Source: Ahrensia sp. (GTDB lineage Bacteria; Pseudomonadota; Alphaproteobacteria; Rhizobiales; Rhizobiaceae). From it: a stretch of DNA of 64,000 nucleotides. Position numbers and translations under genes: made by a program. Positions within the stretch are counted from its first letter, which is position 1. Each line of letters starts with the position of its first letter. Positions 1-9,318 of this stretch are shown here, one piece after another. Under the pieces are notes generated by a model. That model was not told the origin of the DNA. It worked only from the letters and a program-made list of their open reading frames with translations, and ran no database searches. The stretch lies in NCBI GenBank assembly GCA_002706335.1, contig PAKZ01000037.1, positions 1 to 64,000 of the forward strand, written 5' to 3'.

Positions 1-401
1 GAGACAAAGGCCATGAGGCGGCCAGTCGGGACCTTGCGGGTCCCGGGCGTAGAGCGGCCGGAGCCGGAAGCAGCCGAGGGGCGGTCGAAGGACCGCATAT
101 ACACAATAGACAGAGCGATCCCTCGACCGCCCGTCTTCCAGTTTGTTTGAGCTCACGGCAGTTCCCGCTGCGCGGGAACGCCTCCGCATGGGCGGCCAAA
201 AGTGGCCGACGCGCGGTCGCGCTTGCGGGCTTCGCCCGGGTTCTTTGAAGCCGCATAGATCGAGGAAAAGAACGGGGAGGCGATGACGCGCGCCCACTCT
301 CCACCCCTGCGGGGGAGAAAGCAAAAGCTTGGGTTTAGCGAAGCTAAGCCCTTAGCTTTTGCAAGAGGGGGGTGTTGAATGCTCACGACCGAACGCGATG
401 C
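1..401. other. Intergenic region rich in inverted repeats, no gene seen
   Basis: No convincing coding region is visible. The stretch holds several inverted repeats: ten-base arms at 78-87 and 123-132, a perfect eight-base stem at 161-168/172-179 with a three-base loop, and the long hairpin at 321-362 listed separately. No T-run follows the first stems, so they do not look like simple terminators. Confidence 0.5.
321..362. repeat. Long imperfect palindrome, mosaic-repeat-like
   Basis: Arms starting GCAAAAGCT and ending AGCTTTTGC fold into a long imperfect hairpin around a short GAA loop. C-rich and G-rich blocks flank it (about 300-316 and 365-373). Palindromic intergenic elements of this general form are common in Rhizobiales genomes. 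Membership of a named family is an inference that a genome-wide copy count would settle. Confidence 0.45.
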
Positions 402-1031
402 CTAAACCGCCGGCCTCCGCGCAAACGCCAGCAGCAGCCCGAACCCGATCATCATCGACCCGCTGGTCCGGTTCAGCCATTGAGCCGCCTTTGGATGGTT
501 GGCGAGACGCCCCAGATGCCGGCCGGCAAGCGCGTAGAGCGCCACCGCGCACATCTCGAAGACGAGAAACAGCGCGCCGAGCACCGCGAAGCTCGCGAGA
601 TAGCGGTCCGGATCGACGAATTGCGGGAAGAAGGCGGTGAAGATGACGATCGCCTTCGGATTGCCGATGCCGACCAGGAATTCCTGTCGCGTCAGGCTCG
701 AAAGCGGCCGGTGCGCAATCGTCGCCGCGCCGTCCTCGGAAACCGCCGTGTGCGACCGCAGCAGCCGGATTCCGAGATAGACCAGATAGGCCGCGCCGGC
801 CCATTTGACGATCGCGAACGCCAGCGCCGACGCCGCCAGCAGCGCGCCGAGCCCGATGCCGGTGATCGCGATCAGACTCGCATAGGCGACCATGCGCCCG
901 AGCGCCGCCGTCGCCGCCTTGCCGACGCCCTCGCGCGCGCCATTGGTCAGCGCCAGCAGGTTCGACGGCCCGAACGTCATGTTGAGCGCGAAGCAGGCGG
1001 GTATGAAGACGATGAGCGTGTCGAAATCCAT
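402..1031 (-). CDS. LysE/RhtB-family amino-acid exporter
   Basis: A 209-residue inner-membrane protein of the usual length for LysE/RhtB translocators, which export amino acids or homoserine-type compounds using the membrane gradient. The N-terminal helix carries the family GPSN signature (about residues 21-24) and a central GIGNPKA motif sits at 121-127. Five to six hydrophobic segments are visible. It lies eight bases downstream of the GNAT gene on the same strand, so the two are probably co-transcribed. The substrate cannot be told from sequence. A second LysE-type gene lies at 3836-4447. Confidence 0.9.
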   Translation of the reverse strand: MDFDTLIVFIPACFALNMTFGPSNLLALTNGAREGVGKAATAALGRMVAYASLIAITGIGLGALLAASALAFAIVKWAGAAYLVYLGIRLLRSHTAVSEDGAATIAHRPLSSLTRQEFLVGIGNPKAIVIFTAFFPQFVDPDRYLASFAVLGALFLVFEMCAVALYALAGRHLGRLANHPKAAQWLNRTSGSMMIGFGLLLAFARRPAV

Positions 1032-1039
1032 GGGTGTCG

Positions 1040-1642
1040 TCAGATGTCCTTGAGCAGCAGCAAGACCCGACCGTCATAATAGGGCTGGCAGGGATGCGAC
1101 AAGACCGGCCGGGTCTCCGCGTGGCTGTAGCCGAGCCGCTCATAGAGCCGGACCGCCCCGGTATTCTGTTCATAAACCTGGATACTCATCCGCGAAATCC
1201 CCTGCGCCTTCGCCTTGGCCTCGGCGGCCTGCATCAGCGCCGCGCCGAGACCAAACCCGCGCCGGCCGGGCAGGGTGGCGAGTGCATTGACGTAGAAACT
1301 GTCGGCAGCCCGATGTTCCAGCTCGACAAACGGCCGTACCGGTGCCGGCAGGTCCGACACCTGCGCGCGCTCCGCCTCGCTCGGTTCGCCGATCGGATAG
1401 CCGAGCATCATCGCGGCGACCTTGCCGTCGCGCTCGGCCACCAGCGCGTTGCGCCAGGAAAAGCCTCCGGTCTCTCGTCGGGCGCGTTCCTCGCCAACCT
1501 CGATGGGGCTCCGGCCTTCGGTCGCCATTTGCGACCAGAGCCAGGCGGGAATGCCTTCTCCGGCGATGTCGATCAGTCTGGCGAGCGCGGGGGCGTCCGC
1601 CGGCGTGGCTTCGCGCAGGGCGATGGGGCTGTGCAGTGTCAT
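1040..1642 (-). CDS. GNAT-family N-acetyltransferase
   Basis: A GCN5-related acetyltransferase of about 200 residues. The acetyl-CoA pyrophosphate loop RRGFGLG is at about residues 127-133, followed by a helix rich in Ala and Lys. The typical C-terminal motif NTGAVRLYERLGY is at about 160-172. The open frame extends to 1714, but ATG codons at 1654, 1645 and 1642 precede the conserved part. The 1642 start is chosen because GGAG stands seven bases upstream and the protein then begins right before the acetyltransferase fold. It is divergent from the TetR gene across about 280 bases. The acceptor substrate is unknown. Confidence 0.85.
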   Translation of the reverse strand: MTLHSPIALREATPADAPALARLIDIAGEGIPAWLWSQMATEGRSPIEVGEERARRETGGFSWRNALVAERDGKVAAMMLGYPIGEPSEAERAQVSDLPAPVRPFVELEHRAADSFYVNALATLPGRRGFGLGAALMQAAEAKAKAQGISRMSIQVYEQNTGAVRLYERLGYSHAETRPVLSHPCQPYYDGRVLLLLKDI

Positions 1643-1922
1643 CATGGTCTCCATGTCGTCTTTCGGCCCGGAGCCGGACCGGTGGTCCGCGCCGAGCCTG
1701 GTATTGAAGGGCATGGCTTCCGGCCTTTCCGGGTGTATGGTTGCTGTTGCGATGGCGCACTTATGGACTTTTTGCTTCCCCCGGCGCTAGAAAGAGCACG
1801 GTCAAGTTGCGCCGATGCGCGATATGGCGGGAAATCAGGCTTTTATACTTGAATTGGCCGGGCGGGGCGCATCGAAGCCTCGCTCAACTGTCCCTGCGGT
1901 ACACCAGCAGCGGAGCGAGCCG

Positions 1923-2537
1923 ATGGTGGCGACCCGATCGAAGCGCGAGCAGATACTCGACATCGCCGAGGCAGGTGTCCTCACGAAGGGGTTCGGCGCG
2001 ACGTCCATCGACGAGATCATCGCCGAGGCGGAGATCACCAAGTCCGGCTTCTTCTACCATTTCAGGGACAAGAACGAACTCGCCCGGGCCTTGCTGCAGC
2101 GCTATCTCGACTCGGAAGAGATGATCCTCAACCAGGTCTTCGACCGTTCGCGGGAATTGCACGACGATCCGCTTCACGGCTTCCTGATCGGCCTGAAGCT
2201 GCTCTCGGAAATGATGGCCGACCTGCCGAACGGCCACCCCGGCTGCCTCGTCGCCACATACACCTATTCCGAGCGCATGTTCGACCGCGAGGTCCGCGAC
2301 CTCAACCGCCAGGCGGTGCAGGCATGGCGGGCGCGGTTCCAGGCGGCGCTCGAGGAGATCGCCGCGCGATATCCGCCGCGCGACGCAATCGACCTGAAGG
2401 TGGTCGCCGACATGGTCACCACCTCGATCGAGGGCGGCATCGTGGTCTCCAAGGCGCTTGGCGAACCCCAGGTGCTGGCCGAGCAGATCATGGCCTTGCG
2501 GTCCTATATCCGCCTCCTCTTCGATCCCGCCGCCTGA
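1923..2537 (+). CDS. TetR/AcrR-family transcriptional regulator
   Basis: A 204-residue one-component regulator. The helix-turn-helix is at about residues 28-48, ending in the typical SGFFYHFRDK stretch of TetR proteins. The C-terminal half is a ligand-binding and dimerisation domain. The open frame could begin at 1815, but the ATG at 1923 has GGAG eight bases upstream and places the HTH at the usual distance from the N-terminus. It is divergent from the GNAT-LysE pair, so it may control that pair or itself; this is only a positional inference. Confidence 0.9.
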   Translation: MVATRSKREQILDIAEAGVLTKGFGATSIDEIIAEAEITKSGFFYHFRDKNELARALLQRYLDSEEMILNQVFDRSRELHDDPLHGFLIGLKLLSEMMADLPNGHPGCLVATYTYSERMFDREVRDLNRQAVQAWRARFQAALEEIAARYPPRDAIDLKVVADMVTTSIEGGIVVSKALGEPQVLAEQIMALRSYIRLLFDPAA

Positions 2538-2799
2538 CCGTCTGTTGCACTGGACTGCAGGTACAGACTGCCGGATATGACGGCGGCTGCCGGATGAATC
2601 TCTTTCGTCGGCGCCTTGCATAACCCTCTGAACTGCAAGCCATAATCAATTTCTCCCACCCGGCGGACCATGGGTTTACTAGGCCCGGCGAGCGGTTTTT
2701 GGGACAAACCGGCCAAGCGTTGCGGGGCTCATCCCGGGCGCTTCGAATCGGTTTCCGGATGCTCCGGAGCCACGTTTCAGACACCCCATGGAGAATGAC

Positions 2800-3324
2800 A
2801 TGACCATCAAGTCGCTCATCGCGGCTGCCGCAACGGCTGTCGCAATTTTCACTGCCGCTCCCGCCTTCGCCGGCGACGCGGCGCAGCAGACCTACAACGA
2901 GATCGAACAGGCCTTCGGCTTCGTTCCGGGCTTCATGAAGGCCTATCCCGAGCACGGCATCGCCGCCGCCTGGGCGCTGACCCGCGATCTCGAATTATCG
3001 GAGAACACCGCGCTTTCGCCGAAGGTGAAGTCGCTGATCAACATCGCCGTCGGCGCGCAGATCCCCTGCCGCTACTGCGTCTTCGCCGACACCGAGGCCG
3101 CCAGGGCCGCGGGTGCGACTGAGGAGGAGATCAAGGAGGCCGTGGCCCAGGCGGGGCTCACCCGCCACTGGAGCACGATCCTGAACGGACTTCAGATCGA
3201 TTTCAACGAGTTCAAGAGCGAATTCGGCGGCGAGCCCGCGGAACCGAAAGCTGAACCGACCTCCTTCGAAGCGCCTTCCACGACGCTGCCCATCAGCCAC
3301 ATCCGCGCCCAGTCACGCCACTGA
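2800..3324 (+). CDS. Exported AhpD-like / carboxymuconolactone decarboxylase-family protein
   Basis: A 174-residue protein with a clear Sec signal peptide (hydrophobic to about residue 22, cleavage near AFA-GD). The AhpD-like fold follows, with a redox CRYC motif at 90-93 and a downstream TEEEIKEAVAQA helix. The C-terminal tail is Pro/Glu-rich and unstructured. The ATG at 2800 is preferred to 2788 because GGAG lies six bases before it. Most AhpD-like enzymes are cytoplasmic, so the signal peptide makes this an envelope member, perhaps a periplasmic peroxidase or thiol protein. The usual partner histidine is not obvious, so activity is uncertain. Confidence 0.8.
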   Translation: MTIKSLIAAAATAVAIFTAAPAFAGDAAQQTYNEIEQAFGFVPGFMKAYPEHGIAAAWALTRDLELSENTALSPKVKSLINIAVGAQIPCRYCVFADTEAARAAGATEEEIKEAVAQAGLTRHWSTILNGLQIDFNEFKSEFGGEPAEPKAEPTSFEAPSTTLPISHIRAQSRH

Positions 3325-3336
3325 CGGTAACGCGGA

Positions 3337-3364
3337 GCATCCCGGGCAACCCCGTCCGGGATGC
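3337..3364. repeat. Nine-base inverted repeat between AhpD-like gene and DUF1127 gene
   Basis: GCATCCCGG (3337-3345) and CCGGGATGC (3356-3364) are perfect arms around a ten-base loop. There is no T-run, so it may be an RNA stabiliser or weak terminator, or 5' UTR structure of the DUF1127 gene that follows. Confidence 0.5.
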
Positions 3365-3388
3365 ATGGATCCAGCAAAGGAATGGAAA

Positions 3389-3631
3389 ATGACATTTCAC
3401 AGTGAAACGCTTGGCCCTGTCGCTGCCGAGGTCGGTCACACCATCGTCTCCCGCGTGATTGCCGCTTTTGGGCGGGCGATCGCGGAAGGCGACCGCAAAC
3501 GCCGGAATCGCAGGGAGTACCTTGCGCTGATGGAGCTTCCCGATGCGCATCTGCGTGACATCGGCCTGACCCGCGCCGACGTCCATGCATTGTTGCTCGG
3601 CCGCGGCACGGAACGCCTTGGACACCGATGA
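3389..3631 (+). CDS. DUF1127 (YjiS-like) small protein
   Basis: An 80-residue protein ending in a typical DUF1127 helix pair: an Arg-rich stretch (about residues 34-40), then LMELPDAHLRDIGLTRADV. Members are common in alphaproteobacteria. Some bind RNA or influence phosphate and stress responses; the role here is unknown. The ATG at 3389 is chosen because AAAGGA lies about seven bases upstream; an upstream ATG at 3365 has no such site. A seven-base inverted repeat (3655-3661/3675-3681) lies downstream and may mark the transcript end. Confidence 0.8.
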   Translation: MTFHSETLGPVAAEVGHTIVSRVIAAFGRAIAEGDRKRRNRREYLALMELPDAHLRDIGLTRADVHALLLGRGTERLGHR

Positions 3632-3835
3632 GACGCAATCCCGCATCGAAAAGCACACGCGGTCCGCGAAGGCCCGCGTGTCTTCGCGTCGAAAGCACCC
3701 CTTGGGCACCTGGGAGAAGACGGCTTTGTCCAACCGGGATAGACAGGGGGTATACTCCGGCAAGCAATTGGTTCGCCTTCGCTTGACAGCATGGCGTCGC
3801 TGGCTACCGTCGCCGCCGATAATCGGGAGTTTGAC

Positions 3836-4447
3836 ATGTCACCGGAATTTCTTGTCACCGCACTCATCGTCGTCCTCGCGCCCGGCACCGGCGTCATTTA
3901 CACGCTGGCTGTCGCGCTGGCGCGGGGCCGGCTCGCCAGCGTCGCGGCGGCCTTCGGCTGCACGCTTGGCATCGTCCCGCACATGCTGGCCGCGATCCTC
4001 GGCGTCGCCGCGATCCTTCATGCCAGTGCGCTGGCCTTCCAGACGGTGAAATTCGCCGGCGTAGCCTATTTGCTCTGGCTCGCCTGGCAGACCATTCGCG
4101 ACCGCGGTGCGCTGAAGGTCGAACCCGGAAACGAGGCGGGCAGCCTGCCGCGCATCGCCATGACCGGGACCCTGCTCAACATCCTCAATCCGAAACTGTC
4201 GATCTTCTTCCTCGCTTTCCTGCCGCAATTCGTCGATCCCGGCTCAGCCGCGCCGCTCGGCCAGATGATCGAACTGTCGGCCGTCTTCATGCTGATGACC
4301 TTCGTCGTCTTCGTCGGCTACGGCCTTGCTGCCGCGGCTGTCCGCGCCAAAGTGCTGGCGAGCGCCCGCATCATGGCCTGGATGCGACGCTCCTTTGCCG
4401 CCGCCTTCGTCGCGCTCGGCGCGAAGCTGGCGCTGACGGCGCGATGA
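3836..4447 (+). CDS. LysE-family translocator (second copy)
   Basis: A 203-residue membrane protein related to LysE/RhtB. PGTGVIYT (about 16-23) replaces the usual GPN signature region, and NPKLSIFFLAFLPQFVDPG follows at about 118-136. Five to six hydrophobic segments fit an inner-membrane amino-acid or metabolite exporter. The start at 3836 has GGAG seven bases upstream; an earlier ATG at 3791 lacks one. Its stop overlaps the start of the YjbQ gene by four bases (ATGA), implying translational coupling. Substrate unknown. Confidence 0.88.
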   Translation: MSPEFLVTALIVVLAPGTGVIYTLAVALARGRLASVAAAFGCTLGIVPHMLAAILGVAAILHASALAFQTVKFAGVAYLLWLAWQTIRDRGALKVEPGNEAGSLPRIAMTGTLLNILNPKLSIFFLAFLPQFVDPGSAAPLGQMIELSAVFMLMTFVVFVGYGLAAAAVRAKVLASARIMAWMRRSFAAAFVALGAKLALTAR

Positions 4448-4866
4448 CTCAGGCGGTCCTGTCGATATCGACCTCCGGTCCCGGCCTCTACGAATTCACC
4501 GACCGGGCGCAGGCCTTCCTGCGCGAGGCCGGCGCAGGCGAGGGTCTCCTGACCGTCTTCGTGCGGCACACTTCCTGCTCGCTTCTGATCCAGGAAAACG
4601 CCGATCCGGACGTGCAGCGCGATCTGAATGCCTTCTTTCGACGGCTCGTTCCGCCATCGAACGATCCTTCCATGGGCTGGATAGTCCACACCACGGAGGG
4701 ACCGGACGACATGCCCGCCCATATCAAGGCCGCGCTGACCCAGGTTTCTATCGGTATTCCGGTCGCAAATGGCCGCGCGCTGCTCGGCACCTGGCAGGGC
4801 ATTTATATCTTCGAACATCGCGACCGCCCGCATCGCCGCGAGGTGGTTCTGCACCTCTCATCGTAA
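4444..4866 (+). CDS. yjbQ: YjbQ/UPF0047-family protein
   Basis: A 140-residue protein of the YjbQ family, normal length. Motifs: FVRHTSCSLLIQEN (about 40-53), GWIVHTTEGPDDMPAHIK (about 79-96) and GTWQGIYIFEHR near the C-terminus. The conserved His residues fit metal or phosphate binding. E. coli YjbQ has weak thiamine-phosphate synthase activity, but the physiological role is not settled. The start overlaps the LysE stop by four bases. Confidence 0.88.
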   Translation: MTQAVLSISTSGPGLYEFTDRAQAFLREAGAGEGLLTVFVRHTSCSLLIQENADPDVQRDLNAFFRRLVPPSNDPSMGWIVHTTEGPDDMPAHIKAALTQVSIGIPVANGRALLGTWQGIYIFEHRDRPHRREVVLHLSS

Positions 4867-4995
4867 ACGGGATCATGACGGTAAGTTTACCGGATCGCGC
4901 CATTCAGCCCTTGTTCAGGCGAAAAAGGTCATGGTCCTGACAAGTTCGATGCCATATATCCACGCGAAATCAATCGAATCCGGAGTTTTATCTCG

Positions 4996-5658
4996 ATGGC
5001 TGACATGTTCCTGACCCGCCGAACCGCCCTCATGGCCACGGCGGCCGCAACCGCTGCATTCGCCGCTGCGCCGAGTTTTGTCCTGGCGCAGGAAGTTCCC
5101 AAGCCGAGCGGCACGGTGGATATGGACAAGCTGCTTGAGCCCGGCGCGCTTTCGGAAGAAGTGCTTGGCCCGGAGGATGCCAAGGTTACCATCGTCGAAT
5201 ACGCCTCGATGACTTGCAGCCACTGCGCCCATTTCCACGAGACGACCTGGCCGACGCTCAAGAAGGATTACATCGACACCGGCAAGGTGCGGTTCATCCT
5301 GCGCGAGTTCCCCTTCGATCCGCGCGCCGCGGCTGCATTCATGCTGGCCCGTTGCGCCCCTGAAGGAAAATACTATCCGATGGTCGATGTGCTGTTCGAC
5401 AAGCAGAAGGACTGGGCTTTCGTCAAGAATGCCCGCGCGCCGATGGAAAACATCGCCAAGCTGGCCGGTTTTACACAGGAGAGCTTCGAGGCCTGCTTGA
5501 CCAATCAGAAGCTTCTGGATGACATCAATGCGGTGCGTGAGCGCGGTGCATCGGAGTTCGGTGTGGATGCCACCCCGACCTTTTTCATCAACGGAAAGAA
5601 ATATTCCGGAGCCATGAGTGTTGAACAGATGTCGGCCATTATCGACCCGCTGCTCTGA
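4996..5658 (+). CDS. DsbA-family thiol:disulfide interchange protein
   Basis: A 220-residue exported thioredoxin-fold protein. A signal peptide with a twin-arginine start (LTRRTALM) runs to about residue 31 (VLA-QE). The active-site CSHC is at about residues 74-77. The cis-proline loop reads DATPTFFINGKKY. These are hallmarks of the DsbA/Thioredoxin_4 group that oxidises or isomerises disulfides in the periplasm. The gene sits 56 bases before smc. A DsbA/DsbG choice cannot be made. Confidence 0.9.
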   Translation: MADMFLTRRTALMATAAATAAFAAAPSFVLAQEVPKPSGTVDMDKLLEPGALSEEVLGPEDAKVTIVEYASMTCSHCAHFHETTWPTLKKDYIDTGKVRFILREFPFDPRAAAAFMLARCAPEGKYYPMVDVLFDKQKDWAFVKNARAPMENIAKLAGFTQESFEACLTNQKLLDDINAVRERGASEFGVDATPTFFINGKKYSGAMSVEQMSAIIDPLL

Positions 5659-5714
5659 GCGCTCTTTTGCGCGCGGTGAAACGCGCGCCGGCATGACGGG
5701 CGGAGCCGCTTCTT

Positions 5715-8700
5715 ATGCGCTTTGAGAAGCTCCGCCTGCTTGGCTTCAAGTCCTTCGTCGAACCGACGGAATTCATCATCGAGCGCGGCCTGACCGGTGT
5801 GGTCGGGCCGAATGGCTGCGGCAAGTCGAACCTTGTCGAGGCGCTGCGCTGGGTGATGGGCGAAAGTTCCTACAAGAACATGCGCGCATCCGGGATGGAT
5901 GACGTCATCTTCTCGGGCTCCGGAACGCGCCCCTCGCGCAACACTGCGGAAGTTTCGCTCTTCCTCGAAAATAACGACCGCACCGCCCCCGCCGCCTTCA
6001 ACAATGACGACCTGTTGCAGGTCACGCGCCGCATCGAGCGCGAGGCCGGGTCGGCCTACAAGATCAATGGCAAGGACGCCCGCGCCAAGGACGTGCAACT
6101 CCTGTTCGCCGACCAGTCGACGGGTGCGCGTTCACCTTCCATGGTCGGGCAGGGTCGTATCGGCGAGCTGATCCAGGCCAAGCCCCAGGCGCGCCGCGCT
6201 TTGCTCGAGGAGGCAGCGGGTATTTCGGGCCTGCACTCGCGCCGCCACGACGCCGAACTGCGCCTGCGTGGCGCCGAGACCAATCTGGAACGCCTCGAAG
6301 ACGTCGTCGGCGAGCTCGAAAGCCAGATCGAGAGCCTCAAGCGTCAGGCGCGTCAGGCCAATCGCTTCAAGGCCTTGTCGCGCGATATTCGCGAGGCCGA
6401 GGCGACACTGCTGCATCTTCGCTGGACGCACGCCAAGCAACAGGAAGGCGAGGCGCAGTCGACCCTGGCCGCCGCTACCGCACTGGTTGGCGAACGCGCG
6501 CAGTTGCAGATGGAGGCTGCCAAGACGCAGGCCATCGCACAGAGACAATTGCCCGGCCTGCGCGAGGCGGAAGCCGCCGCGGCCGCGGCGTTGCAGCGCC
6601 TCAACATCGCGCTCAATCAGCTGGATGAGGATGTTCGCCGGCAGGAGGCCCGCCGCACCGAATTGCAAAACCGCCGTACGCAGCTTTCCGCCGATATCGC
6701 CCGCGAAGAGGCGATGAAGGACGAAAACGGCGCGGCGATAGAACGCCTCGACGTCGAGGAAGCCGAACTGACCGAGGCCGAAGCCTCGACCGGAACGCGT
6801 GAGGCGGAACTCAAGCAATTGTTCGAAAAGGCCGAGGAAGCTCTCGCCCGTTCGGAAACGGAACTGGCGCGGCTCACCGGAGAACGCGCCGAGGCGGGGG
6901 CGCTGCGAACCCAGCTCGAGCGCCGGATCCGTGAAACGCGAGAACGCTTTGACCGTCTGGCCAGCCAGCGGACCCGGCTGGGCGAGGAACTCGCCGGCAT
7001 CGAAAACCGCATCAAGTCGCTCGCCGACCCGGCGGAAAAGCGGGTGTTGCTCGAAGCCGCCGAGGAGGCGGCCTTCGAGGCCGAACGCGCCGCTGCCGAA
7101 GCCGAGCAGAATGTCGCCGCGGCCCGCGAAGGCGAGAATGCGCGCCAGCCGGCCCTTCAGGAAGCCAAGGCGGCGTTGAACCGGCTCGAGGCCGAGGCGC
7201 AAACGCTTGCCAAGGTCCTGAATGCCGGAGGCGGCGATCTCTTCCCCGCCGTGGTTGAGCAGATGAAGGTCCAGAAAGGCTATGAGGCGGCGCTTGGCGC
7301 GGCGCTTGGAGACGATCTCGACCTGCCGCTCGACACCAACGCACCGGCCTTTTGGGCCGCTGTCGCGCCGCTTGCCGACGATCCGGCCTTGCCGCAAGGC
7401 GCCGTGGCGCTCGCCGATTTCGTCAAGGCGCCGGACGCGCTGAAGCGCGCCTTGAACCAGATCGGCGTCGTGGGCTCCGAGGAAGAAGGCGAGGCGCTGC
7501 AGGCGTCGCTGAAGACCGGGCAGCGTCTTGTCACGAGGGATGGCGCGCTATGGCGCTGGGACGGCTATACGGCCCGCGCCGATGCGCCGACCCCTGCCGC
7601 GCAGCGCCTTGCCCAGAAGAACCGCCTTGCCGAACTCGATGCCGAGATCGTCGAGGCGACGAAGGCATTGCGCGCCTGCGAGGCCGATGTCGCAGAGCGC
7701 AAGGAAGCAGCCCGCACGGCAATCGAGGCGGAACGCCAGGCGCGTGAGGCCCTCCGCGCCGCCCAGACCGGCGCGCGCGAGGCCCGCGAGGCGCTTGCCG
7801 CGGCCGAACGCGCCACCGGCGAACTGTCGAAGCGCAAGGCGGTGCTGGAGGAGAGCATCGCTCGCGCGGCTGCCGATATCGAGGAGACATCCGGCGTTCT
7901 GGCCGAGGCTGAAACTGCTTTGGCCGGCGAGCCGGACCTCTCGGCTCTTGATGCGGCGGTCGAAAAGCAGTCCACGGTCGTCACCACTGAACGCGCCGCC
8001 CTGACGGAGGCCCGGGCCAATCACCAGTCGCTCGCCCGCGAGCGTGAGGCTCGTCAGCGCCGCCTCGTCGCCTTGCGCGCCGAACGCGAAAGCTGGAAAT
8101 CCCGGGGCGCCAATGCCGACCAGCAGATCGGTGTTCTGACCGCCCGCCGCGACGAGACGGCGAAGGAACTCGCCGCTCTCGAGGACGCGCCCGACGAGAT
8201 GCCGTTGCGCCGCCGCCAACTGGTGCGTGAGATCGAGAGCGCCGAACAGGCACGCAAGGAAGCCGGCGACAAGCTGGCGCTCGCCGAGAACGCATCGCGG
8301 GAAGCCGACAAGGCTGCGACGGATTCCATAACCGCGCTCTCCGGCGCTCGTGAGGAACGCGCCCGCGCCGAGGAACGCCTGACCGCCTGTATCGAGCGCC
8401 GCAAGGAGGTCGAGGCGCGCATCCATGAGGCGCTGAACTGTGCGCCCCATGAAGCACTGAAGCTCTCCGGTCTCGAAGCCGATGCACCCATGCCGGATGT
8501 CGGCTCCATCGAACGCCGCCTCGAACGCCTCAAGATCGAGCGTGAACGTCTTGGCGCCGTAAACCTGCGCGCCGAGGAAGAGCAGACCGAACTGGTCGAG
8601 CGGCTGGAAACGCTCGTGCATGAGCGCGACGACGTCATCGACGCGATCCGTGAATTGCGCTCCGCCATATCCAACCTGAATCGCGAAGGCCGCGAGCGCC

Positions 8701-9176
8701 TGCTCGAGGCCTTCGATGTCGTCCACGGCCATTTCCAGCGCCTCTTCACGCATCTTTTCGGCGGCGGCACCGCAGAATTGCAGCTGGTAGAGAGTGACGA
8801 TCCCCTCGAAGCAGGCCTTGAGATCGTCGCCCGCCCGCCCGGCAAGAAGCCGCAGACCATGACGCTTCTTTCAGGCGGTGAACAGGCGCTCACCGCCATG
8901 GCGCTGATCTTCGCGGTCTTCCTGACCAACCCGGCGCCGATCTGCGTGCTCGACGAGGTCGATGCGCCGCTCGACGACCACAATGTCGAGCGTTTCTGCA
9001 ACCTGATGGATCAGATGGTGAAGGATACGGAGACCCGCTTCGTCATCATCACCCATAATCCCATCACCATGGCCCGCATGGACCGGCTCTTCGGCGTCAC
9101 CATGGCCGAGCAGGGCGTTTCGCAGCTCGTCTCCGTCGATCTGCAGCAGGCCGAGGAACTGCGCGAAGCGAGCTGA
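5715..9176 (+). CDS. smc: Chromosome segregation protein SMC
   Basis: A 1153-residue structural-maintenance-of-chromosomes ATPase of full family length. Walker A GPNGCGKSN is at about 35-43. Long coiled coils rich in Ala, Glu, Arg and Lys flank a hinge at about 500-640. The C-terminal head has the signature LLSGGEQALTAMA (about 1053-1065) and Walker B CVLDEVDAPLDD (about 1077-1088). Two heads close on ATP to condense and separate chromosomes, usually with ScpA/ScpB, which are not here. It follows a dsbA-like gene. No anomaly seen. Confidence 0.98.
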   Translation: MRFEKLRLLGFKSFVEPTEFIIERGLTGVVGPNGCGKSNLVEALRWVMGESSYKNMRASGMDDVIFSGSGTRPSRNTAEVSLFLENNDRTAPAAFNNDDLLQVTRRIEREAGSAYKINGKDARAKDVQLLFADQSTGARSPSMVGQGRIGELIQAKPQARRALLEEAAGISGLHSRRHDAELRLRGAETNLERLEDVVGELESQIESLKRQARQANRFKALSRDIREAEATLLHLRWTHAKQQEGEAQSTLAAATALVGERAQLQMEAAKTQAIAQRQLPGLREAEAAAAAALQRLNIALNQLDEDVRRQEARRTELQNRRTQLSADIAREEAMKDENGAAIERLDVEEAELTEAEASTGTREAELKQLFEKAEEALARSETELARLTGERAEAGALRTQLERRIRETRERFDRLASQRTRLGEELAGIENRIKSLADPAEKRVLLEAAEEAAFEAERAAAEAEQNVAAAREGENARQPALQEAKAALNRLEAEAQTLAKVLNAGGGDLFPAVVEQMKVQKGYEAALGAALGDDLDLPLDTNAPAFWAAVAPLADDPALPQGAVALADFVKAPDALKRALNQIGVVGSEEEGEALQASLKTGQRLVTRDGALWRWDGYTARADAPTPAAQRLAQKNRLAELDAEIVEATKALRACEADVAERKEAARTAIEAERQAREALRAAQTGAREAREALAAAERATGELSKRKAVLEESIARAAADIEETSGVLAEAETALAGEPDLSALDAAVEKQSTVVTTERAALTEARANHQSLAREREARQRRLVALRAERESWKSRGANADQQIGVLTARRDETAKELAALEDAPDEMPLRRRQLVREIESAEQARKEAGDKLALAENASREADKAATDSITALSGAREERARAEERLTACIERRKEVEARIHEALNCAPHEALKLSGLEADAPMPDVGSIERRLERLKIERERLGAVNLRAEEEQTELVERLETLVHERDDVIDAIRELRSAISNLNREGRERLLEAFDVVHGHFQRLFTHLFGGGTAELQLVESDDPLEAGLEIVARPPGKKPQTMTLLSGGEQALTAMALIFAVFLTNPAPICVLDEVDAPLDDHNVERFCNLMDQMVKDTETRFVIITHNPITMARMDRLFGVTMAEQGVSQLVSVDLQQAEELREAS

Positions 9177-9262
9177 ACGTCGCATCTGCAGGGATTATGC
9201 TGCACTGCAAAAAAGTACTCGCACCACGCCGCGCGAACGGTTATGCATTGGGTCCGGTTGAC

Positions 9263-9281
9263 GCGGCATGGAGGATGCCGC
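9263..9281. repeat. Seven-base inverted repeat between smc and ppdK
   Basis: GCGGCAT (9263-9269) and ATGCCGC (9275-9281) form a perfect stem around a five-base loop, followed only by CCTTTG. It is a weak terminator candidate for smc, or a leader structure of ppdK. Confidence 0.35.
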
Positions 9282-9318
9282 CTTTGTCGTACTGGAGGAG
9301 AGCACTGGCTGAAGCCGC

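Noticed and set aside
6132-8753. Minus-strand frames of about 400 codons inside smc
   Set aside because: They lie antisense to the coiled-coil part of SMC and have no domain motifs.
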